From Bin80 sp965209015 (GTDB lineage Bacteria; Bacteroidota; Rhodothermia; Rhodothermales; Bin80): a stretch of DNA of 64,000 bases. The DNA is taken from positions 2,046,001 to 2,110,000 of the forward strand of contig OZ242367.1 in assembly GCA_965209015.1 (NCBI GenBank), given 5' to 3'. The notes under the pieces were generated by a model. It worked only from the letters and a program-made list of their open reading frames with translations, was not told the origin of the DNA and ran no database searches. A program made the translations under genes and the position numbers. The first letter of the stretch is position 1, and every line of letters begins with the position of its first letter. Shown in pieces: positions 36,610 to 46,700 of this stretch.

Positions 36610-37965
36610 TTAGCGCGCTGTCTGGAGAAGCGCGGACAAGTCTAATGATCTTCCTTTACTCGCTTGCGACTGCATCCGTTTCATCATCTTACGCATTTGC
36701 CGAAACTGTCTCAGGAGTTGATTCAAGTCCCTGACTTCTGAACCACTGCCAGCAGCAATGCGGCGGCGACGACGACTGTCAATTGCATCTGGATTTCTAC
36801 GCTCCCAAGGCGTCATGCTGAGAATTATTGCTTCCGTCTTCTGAAGCCCCTCTTCTTCGGCCGCCATATCTTTGACCTGTTTTCCGAGACCTGGTACCAT
36901 CTCCAGCATATCCGTTAGGGAACCCATGGATTTGATCTTTTGGAGTTGTTGATAAAAATCCTCTAGGTCAAAAGATTGTTTTTGGATTTTACGCCGCAGA
37001 GCTTCGGCCTGCTTCTCATCATATTGCTCTTGAGCTTTCTCAACGAGACCGACCACATCTCCCATCCCCAGAATGCGACGGGCCATTCGGTCTGGAAAAA
37101 ATGCAGTCAGTTGCTGCAATTTTTCCCCTGTTGAGGCAAATTTGATTGGCTTATCTACAACGGAACGAACAGATAATGCAGCTCCGCCACGCGTATCGCC
37201 ATCAAGCTTGGTCAGTACGACACCATCAAAGTTAAGGTGAGCATTGAACTCCTTCGCTGTATTGACAGCATCCTGACCGGTCATGCTATCAACGACAAAG
37301 AGAATTTCTGTTGGCTGAACTAGTTCTTTGATTTCAGCTACTTCGGCCATCATCTTGTCATCCACATGTAATCGACCTGCAGTATCAATGATTACCGTAT
37401 CGCGAGCTTGTTTCCGCGCAAAAGCAACGGCCTCTTTTGCTACGCGAGGAGCATTCTGAACGACACTCCCATCCTTTTCCGTGACACTGAAGACAGGTAC
37501 GTTGATTTCCTCTCCAAGTCGACTTAGTTGATCTACAGCGGCAGGTCTGTACACATCGGCGGCGGCAAGTACAGGCACACGCCCTTTGGATTGAAGATGC
37601 AGAGCAAGTTTTGCACTGAAGGTAGTTTTTCCCGAACCCTGTAATCCTGCAATCAGTATAACAGCAGGAAGGTTGCTGCCGAGGTTGATTTCGGATGAAT
37701 CTCCCCCCAAGAGCTGAACAATTTCATCATAGACAATCTTAACAATCATCTGCCCGGGGGCCACCGATCGCAAGACTTGATTTCCGAGGGCTTTTTCTTT
37801 GACACGATTGGTAAAATTTCGTGCGACCTGATAATTCACATCTGCCTCGAGGAGAGCACGTCGGATCTCACGCATTGACTCAGCAATGTTGAGTTCAGTA
37901 ATGCGACCCCGACCGGTTAAACTCTTGATCGCTAGGTCTAAGCTCTGAGATAGATTTTCAAACAT
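36610..37965 (-). CDS. ffh: Signal recognition particle GTPase Ffh (SRP54)
   Basis: 451 aa. N domain about 1-85, G domain with G1 GLQGSGKTTFSAKL near 107-120, DVYRPAAVDQL, G3 DTAGRLHVD, G4 TKLDGDTRGG, and the methionine-rich M domain (LEMVPGLGKQVK, RRRRIAAGSGSEVRDLNQLL, then RQMRKMMKRM). It targets nascent membrane and secreted proteins with SRP RNA; the window has no recognisable SRP RNA gene. First gene of the long minus-strand cluster, divergent from the cyclo-ligase gene. Confidence 0.96.
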   Translation of the reverse strand: MFENLSQSLDLAIKSLTGRGRITELNIAESMREIRRALLEADVNYQVARNFTNRVKEKALGNQVLRSVAPGQMIVKIVYDEIVQLLGGDSSEINLGSNLPAVILIAGLQGSGKTTFSAKLALHLQSKGRVPVLAAADVYRPAAVDQLSRLGEEINVPVFSVTEKDGSVVQNAPRVAKEAVAFARKQARDTVIIDTAGRLHVDDKMMAEVAEIKELVQPTEILFVVDSMTGQDAVNTAKEFNAHLNFDGVVLTKLDGDTRGGAALSVRSVVDKPIKFASTGEKLQQLTAFFPDRMARRILGMGDVVGLVEKAQEQYDEKQAEALRRKIQKQSFDLEDFYQQLQKIKSMGSLTDMLEMVPGLGKQVKDMAAEEEGLQKTEAIILSMTPWERRNPDAIDSRRRRRIAAGSGSEVRDLNQLLRQFRQMRKMMKRMQSQASKGRSLDLSALLQTAR

Positions 37966-38115
37966 GGAGATCAGCCCGAAAGAATTCGGTAGATAAGATC
38001 GTTCATCAAAAATAGCAAGTTTATACTATCAAGGATGGAATCTTGATCACTAAAACTGGAATATATGCCATATTTTCTGCAAATTTGGAGTTGAATCCTG
38101 CTGCAACCAACCAAA

Positions 38116-38688
38116 ATGCTAACCAAATCAGTACTGCGTGTGCAATGTCGTTCTGCACGGAAGCACATTTCAGAGCATGATTATCGTCTCGAGTGCCGGA
38201 GAATTCTCATGCGTGCGGTTACTGTTCCTGAGCTACTTCAAGCGCAGACAGTACTGTCCTATTGGCCAAAATTGAATGTACGTGAAATTGATCTTCGACC
38301 TCTAAACTCTTGGCTCCGTGCTCGGGGATGTACGGTACTCTTGCCAATCATTGAACCGAATTTAGGTATTTCACGTATGTACTGGGGGGAGTTCAACCAT
38401 GAGGAAGCTCTTCAACCGAACCGCTGGGGAATTATGGAGCCTCCGGTTCGATCGGATATTCCGGCAGATAGAATAGATGCCGTGCTAGTTCCCGGCTTCG
38501 GATTTGATTTTCATGGAAACCGAATTGGTTATGGGGGAGGATATTATGATAAAATGTTTGGACATGTTCATGCGTTTAAGCTTGGAATGATTATTGAAGA
38601 CTGCCTATTGGAGATGATTCCTATTCAACCTCACGACATTCCTGTCAACTGCTTAGTGACTGCTTGTAGAACACTCAGATTCCAATAA
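38116..38688 (+). CDS. 5-formyltetrahydrofolate cyclo-ligase
   Basis: 190 aa, normal length. It has the N-terminal basic segment (KSVLRVQCRSARK), VLSYWPKLNVREID, GIMEPP, VPGFGFDFHGNRIGYGGGYYDKM (the family's ATP/substrate loop is GYGGGYYDKM) and the short tail. It converts 5-formyl-THF to 5,10-methenyl-THF using ATP. It is followed 6 bp later by a PspC-domain gene. Confidence 0.92.
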   Translation: MLTKSVLRVQCRSARKHISEHDYRLECRRILMRAVTVPELLQAQTVLSYWPKLNVREIDLRPLNSWLRARGCTVLLPIIEPNLGISRMYWGEFNHEEALQPNRWGIMEPPVRSDIPADRIDAVLVPGFGFDFHGNRIGYGGGYYDKMFGHVHAFKLGMIIEDCLLEMIPIQPHDIPVNCLVTACRTLRFQ

Positions 38689-38694
38689 CGCGAA

Positions 38695-39309
38695 ATGGCT
38701 AAACCTCTCAAAGAGACTTCTGACCTTAAAGATCTGCATGTAAAGGATGAATTGGAGGGTGTCTCCGAACTTGAGTTTGAAGAAATGCTCTTTGAGAATA
38801 CCTCGGATATCCCTCAGCGAGCCATTAATCTACCCATTATCGCCGGCTTTGGACTAGTGGGAGTGGTAGCCTTCTATCTCCTGCAACAGATTGGTATTCT
38901 ACCCTGGGCTAACCTCCAAAATTTTTTTATAGTCTTCCCCTTAATCGGTTTATTCCTAATACTATTGTTTGGACTGTCTCCGAAAAAGCGCAAGCGCAGA
39001 AATCGTGCGGCAAGGAAAGCACGTAAACTCAAATTGAAAAAGGTGGAAACAGAGGTGTCTATGAAAGATTTTGTCTCTTCGGCCCCTACTAAAAAGTTGA
39101 AATGGAACCTGCCAAAAAAATCCAGTAAGAAGCTTATTGCCGGTGTGTGTGGAGGATTAGCTCAGAGCATCAACATGGATCCGAACTTGTTTCGTCTTCT
39201 CTTTTTGATTGCCCTGATCGCTACTGCGGGATCAGTCCCTATTGCTGCCTATATCTTCTTCGCCATATTTATGCCACTTCCCGATGATGAGGCCCAACCC
39301 GGCGAGTAA
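38695..39309 (+). CDS. PspC-domain membrane protein
   Basis: 204 aa. Two hydrophobic helices at about 46-95 (LPIIAGFGLVGVVAFYLLQQ, FFIVFPLIGLFLILLFGL), a basic linker rich in Lys/Arg at 97-145, and a C-terminal PspC domain at 140-200 (KKLIAGVCGGLAQSINMDP, ending in an amphipathic helix). PspC domains occur in envelope-stress systems; here the fusion with two extra helices is of unknown function. The 66-aa PspC gene 270 bp downstream may be partnered with it. Confidence 0.82.
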   Translation: MAKPLKETSDLKDLHVKDELEGVSELEFEEMLFENTSDIPQRAINLPIIAGFGLVGVVAFYLLQQIGILPWANLQNFFIVFPLIGLFLILLFGLSPKKRKRRNRAARKARKLKLKKVETEVSMKDFVSSAPTKKLKWNLPKKSSKKLIAGVCGGLAQSINMDPNLFRLLFLIALIATAGSVPIAAYIFFAIFMPLPDDEAQPGE

Positions 39310-39578
39310 TATTTAATATTGGACTGGGGATCATTGAACGAATGCTTCCAGTCTCGTACGGATTCCCTTAATTGCCTGATGTTCACAAATCATTGCACCG
39401 GTACGATACAGCCTCTTGCTACTAAGAAACGGGATATCCGAACCCATTGTCCTCATTTGCAAACCAAGATCTTCCGCCTTTGAAACCGAATACGGGAAAG
39501 AATCGTGCCGATGCTACTCTCTTGGTAAATCCCTGCTTTGCGATGTGAGGCAAACATTCTACAAATCAATAGATTCAG

Positions 39579-39779
39579 ATGCAACCGCAGAAAAAACGAA
39601 TTGCCCGTACATCTTCCGATAAAGTCGTGGCTGGTGTGCTTGGTGGGATAGCAAGTTACTACAACATAAATCCTTTTTGGCTACGAATCGGTTTCGTATT
39701 GGCAACTACCTTATCAGCCGGAATTCTAGTGGTAGGTTACACCTTGGCTGTGATTTTGATGCCAAATGACCGCAATTAG
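39579..39779 (+). CDS. Small PspC-domain protein
   Basis: 66 aa, nearly the minimal PspC domain: basic N-terminus, DKVVAGVLGGIASYYNINPFW, then a helical membrane segment ending ILMPNDRN. Expected to be a membrane protein linked to envelope stress. Second PspC gene in this stretch. Confidence 0.82.
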   Translation: MQPQKKRIARTSSDKVVAGVLGGIASYYNINPFWLRIGFVLATTLSAGILVVGYTLAVILMPNDRN

Positions 39780-40758
39780 TTTTTGCCTGGATCAGTGAAT
39801 AAAAATTCTTAGGTTCATTCAAACTACCCTGAGGATTATCTCAAGATTCAACGTAGGAGACAACTGTAAGAAGTTTTGTTGCTAGACAACCGAAAACCGG
39901 CAGGAATTTTCACCGTTTTCTAAGCCTTCCAAAGTGAACTAAAGGTTCGCCATTTGATTCTGCGATTATTTGATATACCCCCGGCGGCTGGTTGATGCTA
40001 TTCAGGCCTGGTTTGGCTTCTTTGGCTGACTGGATGATAGGGAGGGTAGTCTGGGAAGAGCATTTGCGTGAATTATTGTGGAATCATCTAAATCAGAGCG
40101 TTTCAAAGGAAGAGAACTATTATTCATATTTTTGAGTCAAATCAACTATTCAAACAACATTTCCCTATCTAATCCGTTTAATTTTGAAGAAATTTTTACT
40201 TGTCTATAACGCATTGAATAATTTGTGTCATAGTGATCAGGCATTGAATGAAAAAATGAAGGATGGCATTTTCGCTTGAGGATAGATTTTGTTGGGTATG
40301 TGCAGGACGAAAGCTGTGTTGCAATCAGCATGACTTTCTGTTGGCCTCAGATTTATCGTAGCAGTCGTTTCCGATGTAAGACATTGGAATATATGGCAAT
40401 AAATCGAATAAGATTGTTTCCGTGACGGTTCTTAACTTTGAGCAAACAATTATGCCGGAGAGCGATTTGCTATCAAATGAAATGTTTGTATGATGAACGA
40501 TCACGTTAAAACTGTGGTGAATATTGCTGAGACTTGAAAAAGTCTACAATCCATATTTGTGAATTTCATACTAAATAAAACAGGAAGTTTCCGTAGTGTT
40601 GAGAATCTGGGATTAACCATCGAACTCAAAGTTGAACGTTAGACAATCATCTAAATTGGTCTGAGTTGCCCCTCTGCTATTCCCAGAAAATTGGTTCACA
40701 ATGGTAATCACCGCATCTCCGATCCTTGAATCCTTCCATGTATTCACTGTGCTAGAGT
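39780..40758. other. Gene-free intergenic region
   Basis: 979 bp with no supported gene. A minus-strand stretch near 39915-40005 reads PPGVYQIIAESNGEPLVHFG before a stop, faintly like the end of a sorting domain, but no body precedes it. No RNA gene was recognised. Confidence 0.45.
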
Positions 40759-41109
40759 ATGCGCAAGAAAAATAAAGCTGAGGTAGCGAGAATTCTCAAT
40801 GGAGAGCCGATCCTCTATAAAGACCGTATTCATTGTGACGTCACTTTGGACTGCAAGCCCCGTAAGACTACACTACTTCACACCGCATCACGTCTCTTGC
40901 TTTATTGTAAAACTCCTATGGGACTTCAACTTACAATCGTTCACTACAAAGAGGTTGAGCATGTTACCTCTGGGAAAACCAAAGGGAAACACTATGTCCA
41001 GCTCTTAGGCGAGGGAAAGCGTGTACTACTCCTATTTGAATCCAAATCTCATCGGGAAACTTATAAGGATCTCTGCGTGTCTATCATTGAAGATGAGGTT
41101 GAGGCATAG
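40759..41109 (+). CDS. Small protein with bacterial PH-like pattern
   Basis: 116 aa, no signal peptide or helix. The central part (TLLHTASRLLLYC, LTIVHYKEVEHVTSGKTKG, VLLLFESKSHRETYKDL) has the strand-strand-helix pattern of bacterial PH/GRAM-like domains such as YokE. Function unknown. About 60 bp upstream of the LpxH-like gene, so possibly cotranscribed. Confidence 0.6.
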   Translation: MRKKNKAEVARILNGEPILYKDRIHCDVTLDCKPRKTTLLHTASRLLLYCKTPMGLQLTIVHYKEVEHVTSGKTKGKHYVQLLGEGKRVLLLFESKSHRETYKDLCVSIIEDEVEA

Positions 41110-41167
41110 ACCTGATTTACAACAGTTGCACTCTTGACACCTATACGAGCGACTAGGCAATCCCCCT

Positions 41168-41995
41168 ATGAATAGTGTCAAACATTACCGTACAATCTGG
41201 TTGTCAGACTTTCATCTTGGTATGAAGGATGCTAAAGTAGCCTACTTGCTTGACTTTCTTCGATACAACGAAAGCGATACGCTTTATCTGGTAGGAGACA
41301 TCTTTGATGGCTGGGCGCTATCCCGTTCGTGGCATTGGAATCAATTTCATAACGACGTAATTCAGAAGATCTTACGTAAGGCCCGGAAAGGCACACGCGT
41401 CGTCTATTTACCTGGAAATCATGATGAATTCGCCAGAGATTATCTTGGGCTTCGTTTAAGGAGAATCCATGTGATGCAAGAAGCCGTACATGTGACCGCA
41501 GATGGACGCAGACTACTTGTCTTACATGGGGATATATTTGATGGAATGATTCGGCATGCTCGCTGGCTTTCAGTTCTTGGCTCTAAGGCCTACCGTATAT
41601 TGCTCCTACTGAATCGCGGTCTCAACCGAGCAAGGCGTACATTAGGGATGCCCTATTGGTCGCTTTCAGCATACATGAAGCACCGAACCAAGCGCGCAGT
41701 TCAAGCAATTGCAAATTTTGAGAATGCAATGGTTCGTGCTGCCAGATCTCAGAACGCCGATGGCGTTGTTTGTGGTCATGTACACTTCGCCGAGATACGC
41801 GAAATTGAATCCATCCTATATGCCAATTCAGGGGACTGGATTGAGAGTTGCACAGGGTTAGTTGAACATGATGACGGCAAACTGGAGATACTCCATTGGG
41901 TCACCATGGATCATCAACCTCAACTGACTCGAGGCCAGATGCACGGGATACAATCTGACCTACAATCCACCCCAATAGTTAGTGAGACCTCCTAA
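41168..41995 (+). CDS. Metallophosphoesterase, LpxH-like (UDP-2,3-diacylglucosamine diphosphatase family)
   Basis: 275 aa. Calcineurin-like motifs: LSDFHLGMKD, LYLVGDIFDGW, YLPGNHDEF, LLVLHGDIFDG, VVCGHVHFAE and ANSGDWIES. The set and the GD/GNHD/GH arrangement fit the LpxH/LpxG-like group that cleaves UDP-diacylglucosamine in lipid A synthesis, but many relatives act elsewhere. It ends 2 bp before the glycosyltransferase gene, which supports a lipid or envelope glycan role. Confidence 0.8.
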   Translation: MNSVKHYRTIWLSDFHLGMKDAKVAYLLDFLRYNESDTLYLVGDIFDGWALSRSWHWNQFHNDVIQKILRKARKGTRVVYLPGNHDEFARDYLGLRLRRIHVMQEAVHVTADGRRLLVLHGDIFDGMIRHARWLSVLGSKAYRILLLLNRGLNRARRTLGMPYWSLSAYMKHRTKRAVQAIANFENAMVRAARSQNADGVVCGHVHFAEIREIESILYANSGDWIESCTGLVEHDDGKLEILHWVTMDHQPQLTRGQMHGIQSDLQSTPIVSETS

Positions 41996-41997
41996 AT

Positions 41998-43107
41998 ATG
42001 GCAGGGCTACGTACGCTATTTATCGTACAGGGAGAGGGGCGAGGTCACTTAACTCAGGCCCTCGCCCTCGCATCAATTCTCAAGAGAGCAGGACATTCTA
42101 TTTGCAAATCAGTGGTGACCGAGGGAGTAGATCGTACGATCCCTGATTTTTTTCAAGAAGGTCTGGAGACACCCATCATTCAGGTACCAAGCGGGCACTT
42201 TTTCGTGAATCAAGAAACCCGAAGTATCGACTGGGGACGAACTCTGGTCAGTTACACCTTGCAATCGACAAAACTAAACCGAAGCTTCACAATTCTCAGC
42301 GAGTTGATTCAGGATGAACGTCCAGATATCATTATCAACTTCTTTGAACCACTTGCTACTTTTTTCATGCTGCGTGAGCGACCAAAAATTCCAATGGTCG
42401 CCGTAGGTCATCAGTTTATGTTTTTACATCCCCAGTACCAGTTCCCAGAGGGCTTTGAGGTTCAAAAAATTTCTGCATTAGCCTTTACACGTCTGGTAGG
42501 ATTGGGGGCCGAACGTCGATTTGCCCTTTCCCTTTATAATGCTCCCCCACTGCCGGATAAAAAAATAATCGTGATGCCGCCTCTTCTAAGGGATAAGTTA
42601 TTTACATTCCCTGATGAAGTAGCTGAGCCATATTTTTTGATCTACCTCTATCACCACAGTCTTAGCAAAGATCTGATCGCTTGGCATCAGCGAAACCCTT
42701 CATATAGACTCCACTGTTTTTGGAATAATGAGAAGGCTGAGGAGATCACACATTACAGTGATAATCTTACGTTTCATCGCCTCCACGGCAACCGCTTTCT
42801 TGATATGATGGGACGCTGTCAAGGAATCGTTACAACTTCTGGATTCGAAACTCTGGCAGAAGCCCTGTATCTGCGTAAACCCCTCATGCTCAACCCGCTT
42901 AATCGTCATTTTGAGCAACACTGCAATGTAGTTGACGGGATCAAAATGGGAGCAGCCATACAAACCAGTGACATGAATCTTGACCGGTTACTTGAATTTA
43001 CTCGTAGGTACAAATTTGATGCTACCAAGTTTCGTACCTGGGTCGGTAAAGCGGAAAAGATGTATGTTCGTGAACTGGAAAATATGGTTTCCGAATACCA
43101 ATCGTAA
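41998..43107 (+). CDS. Glycosyltransferase (GT28/MJ1255-like family)
   Basis: 369 aa. N-terminal GEGRGHLTQALALASIL (about 13-29) is the loop typical of MurG-like and MJ1255/VC2487-type GT-B enzymes. The C-terminal half has GIVTTSGFETLAEALYLRKP, the nucleotide-sugar binding region. Donor and acceptor are unknown. Cotranscribed with the LpxH-like gene, so a lipid-linked glycan is plausible. Confidence 0.78.
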   Translation: MAGLRTLFIVQGEGRGHLTQALALASILKRAGHSICKSVVTEGVDRTIPDFFQEGLETPIIQVPSGHFFVNQETRSIDWGRTLVSYTLQSTKLNRSFTILSELIQDERPDIIINFFEPLATFFMLRERPKIPMVAVGHQFMFLHPQYQFPEGFEVQKISALAFTRLVGLGAERRFALSLYNAPPLPDKKIIVMPPLLRDKLFTFPDEVAEPYFLIYLYHHSLSKDLIAWHQRNPSYRLHCFWNNEKAEEITHYSDNLTFHRLHGNRFLDMMGRCQGIVTTSGFETLAEALYLRKPLMLNPLNRHFEQHCNVVDGIKMGAAIQTSDMNLDRLLEFTRRYKFDATKFRTWVGKAEKMYVRELENMVSEYQS

Positions 43108-43709
43108 CCAAGATATCTGGGCAGTGGCAACTGATTCCTGTCCCAAAAATATTGAGTGAGCAAACCAAGACTTGGGTGATTGGCGTTTTTTAGTTCATCA
43201 TGAAAATTTTCTGCCTGCCTTCTTCTTAATTGATGAGGCACTTTGATGGATGAAGCAAGGGGCAACAAGTCCTCTATATACCCTTCTAAAACTTGCCCGC
43301 CACGCCTTTACAGAAGTGTCACACATAGAACATTCGCATTCATAGTGCGATCAGTCTTCAATGTAAAGTGCCAAAAGGCTTCTTTATTTCACCCCCCCCC
43401 ACTCAATTCATTATCTCTGTAGCTCACTCTTCTGGATCTTGGAGGAAAAAGTACCCTACTTAATGCCACCATTACGTTTCATAAGCACCGAACGATATGT
43501 CTCTTGAAAAATTCTCTTTTTCTCCCTTGACTCACAAATGATGAAAATAGTTTGATTGCAGATAAAACAGCACTAATGGTTATCCGCTTCCCCCGAAGAA
43601 TCCCACAATAATTGGGACACTGGCCTTTATTCCAGAGGAGAGCGTAGGGATTTAGTCTCATATATTAAAAATCTGCTTACCTCACTGACCAATGTGATAC
43701 TCCTTTGAA
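43108..43709. other. Convergent intergenic region
   Basis: 602 bp between the glycosyltransferase and Calx-beta gene 1 ends. A 9-base C tract lies at 43392-43400. The last 50 bp or so before 43710 match the 3' flank of Calx-beta gene 2 (51825-51874). No gene or clear terminator was seen. Confidence 0.5.
43392..43400 (+). repeat. 9-base poly-C tract (intergenic)
   Basis: Nine C between the convergent glycosyltransferase and Calx-beta genes, outside any supported coding sequence. Confidence 0.6.
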
Positions 43710-46700
43710 TCAGTATCTCACCGATCCCCGTAGATTCAAGCCGATCCCTCTTTGTGAGCTAACAATGGGATACGTTACCCCAAACATGGATACATTCACA
43801 TAGTCCCACGGCTGTAATTCTACCCCCAGTCGGTACATCCTTCCCGTGAATAACTGAGTCATTCCTGCTATGGATCGCACTACCCCAGACTGGAATGGAA
43901 GTCCATAAGCCATCTCCATCTTGATCTGGTTATGGTTCGTACCCACAGATGTCGTTTCATGGATTGCCTTCTGACGTAGCAATACACCGCCCTGATTCGG
44001 TCCCCACGATGGGCGGACCGATACTACCAATCCCTCGGGACCATCCCCAAACTGTACCAACCCCGATAGACCCCACTCGGTAAACCCGTTCGCACTGTGG
44101 ATTACTAGTCCCTGCGTCCGCATCTCCCCCTTTAATCGCCATGCTGGATACGCAAGCCGGATCCCACCGCTTAATTCAAGTCCTGTGCCCGTCTCTGCAC
44201 TTCCTCCATCCCTCCGTACATTCGCTTCCACATAGGGACGGATCACCTTGCTGATTCGCAGATCGCTCCCCAGCCCTGCTCGTACCCGGTAGACTTGTAC
44301 ACTTACTGCATGTTCGTCCACCTCTGCCCCCGAATACAAAATATCCCCATGCACTGTCAATCCAATCGATGCATTTGAAGCCCATTCTCCGTGCGCACCC
44401 GCTGCACCAAATATTGATACCAGATCCCCTTCTAACTCCTGAACCTCCGTCCGACCTTGTCCATAGCCCATTGCCATCCACGCTCCCCAGTCTGCCCTCT
44501 GAATGGATATATACGGTATCAGGCCCGTGAGCCCTGAATGTACGTCACCTGACTCCTCAAACACATCAAATGACCCATCCCCCTGACTGTGCGATACCAA
44601 TAGTCCAGCCAGCCACCCTCTTTGCCATGTATAATCCATCCCAACCATCGCAGTAGTTACATCTGCGCGGAGACGTAGCGCGCCCTCTCCTTGCCCATTG
44701 AACCGGGTGAAGGAACCCCGCCCCCAAACACTTAGGCCCCCGCCGGGCAGAGTACCTGATAGATGACATCCCGCAAGCAACTCACTCAGCGACGGATCCC
44801 AGTCAGAAGTCGTTCCCCACAGCTGCGCCATCACCATTCGCTCCCCCGCCGAACAAGAGGATCCCCCCATGCGAGACTGGAATCGCTGATGCAAAGCCTC
44901 CACAATCTGTACCGTGGAAGTCCGTATAAACCGAGCAGTATACGCTTTCATAACCTCTGAACTCACCGTGGTTGACTCCTGAATCGTTGCCACAGCCACC
45001 GCTTTCTCAGTTTGAGCCTTACCTAAACTCTGTAAATGTACCGTAAAGGTTTCCTCTCGCCAGTCAAACTCGTCCGCTAATAACTCCACGACGATCTCTT
45101 CTCTGATCGTCCCCGGAACAAACATGAGCACGCCACTCGTTGACCGATAATCCTCCCCCGCAATTGCCGTTCCATTTTCAGTCCGATAACCAACCATGAC
45201 AGGATCTGCACTCGGTTGGGACAAGTGTACGGAAAATTGGACCCTACCATCCTCTTCAAATACCACCTCATCATCAATCCTAACCATAATCCCTCCATCG
45301 TCATCAAGGATTGTGACACGCCCGGTCCCGCGGAGTATTTCGGCGTTACGTGCATTCCTTAGCACCACTGTGAACGTCTCATCTGGCTCCGGGACCTCGT
45401 CATCCAGAATGTCCAGACGGATCTTCCCTCTCGTGGATCCTGAACTAAACAGGACAATACCTCTTGAATCCTGATAGTCTGATCCCGCTTCGGCATCCTC
45501 GGCCACCGCTTGATACATCACACTGACCAATTGGGCCACAGGCTGACTCAACTCCACTCGCAGGTCAACATACCCACCCCCCTCACTCACCTCTGCATCA
45601 TAGATCGAGAGCGTCAAGACCCCCAAGTCATTGATGCGCACCTCTAAACTAGCAGTTTCATCGTCATAGCCACCTCCACTGGCACTGTGGGTCAACGTAA
45701 ACTGTTCGTTATCTGTATCCTGATCGTCCAATGCCTGAATAGTCACCGTCTGAGGATCATTCCAGTTTGACGGCGTAAAGGTCAAAGACTCCTGATCAAG
45801 GGTTACTTTATTTGAATGCCCCGTAACCGTGATGGTCATGGTGGAAGTCGGGGCAGATTGAAGCTCAACAGTGTAAGTGTCCGCAGGTCCCCCTTCCTCA
45901 AGGTCAAGTGAAAGAGGATTCAATAGGATCCCTTTCTGGTCAGTGTCTTCTACCGTAACTGTTACCATTCCAGTAACCCCATCATACTCTCCTCCGGCGG
46001 CGGTAAGGGTAAGCGTCTCTAGATTCTCATTCTCGGCGTCATCATCCTTATTTGCAGACACCGTAACCGTCTGCGGCTCATCCCAAGTGGAGGAAGTAAA
46101 GATCAGAGTGGATTGGTCATGAGTGAGGTCCTGATTCGTGAACATTGGAATTTGGACGGTCACAGGGACAGCCGAGGGGGAGGAAAGCTGGACAGTAAAC
46201 TCCTTGGATGTCCCTTCCTCAATCGTGAGTTCGGTTGGATTGACCACCAAGTTCGACACATCTCCATCAATCACGGTAACCGGGAGGGTTGCTGTCTTTC
46301 CATTATAATCCGGATCAACACTACTTGCTGTATGGATCAGTGTGATTACTTCATTGATCATATTGTCGTCTGGATCTGATCGTACAGTCACCTCCCGCAG
46401 TTCACCCCAGTTTGAAGATGTAAAGCGAAGCACCAATGGCGAAACCGTAACCCCTCCTTGCGATCCGGCGATGTTCACGGTCACAGGTTCAGACGGCTCA
46501 GTCCGAAGCCTGACTGAATAGATTTGTGTATCTCCCTCTGTCACATTTAGTGAGGAAGGGATCAACTGAATTTCAGCAGCATCGTTATCAATTGCTGTAA
46601 CCGATAAAGATGCGGTCTTTCCATTGTAACTTGGATCCGAACTGGTTGCCGTATGGATCAGAGTGAAGTCTTCATTGATCGTATTGTCGTCTGGATTGGC

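Noticed and set aside
37966..38115. SRP RNA or tmRNA gene near ffh or smpB.
   Set aside because: No characteristic SRP Alu/S-domain hairpin or tmRNA tRNA-like ends were visible in the intergenic regions.
39915..40130. C-terminal sorting-domain gene on the minus strand.
   Set aside because: Only a GVYQIIAESNGE-like segment is visible; the frame to its right is interrupted and no signal peptide or body is present.
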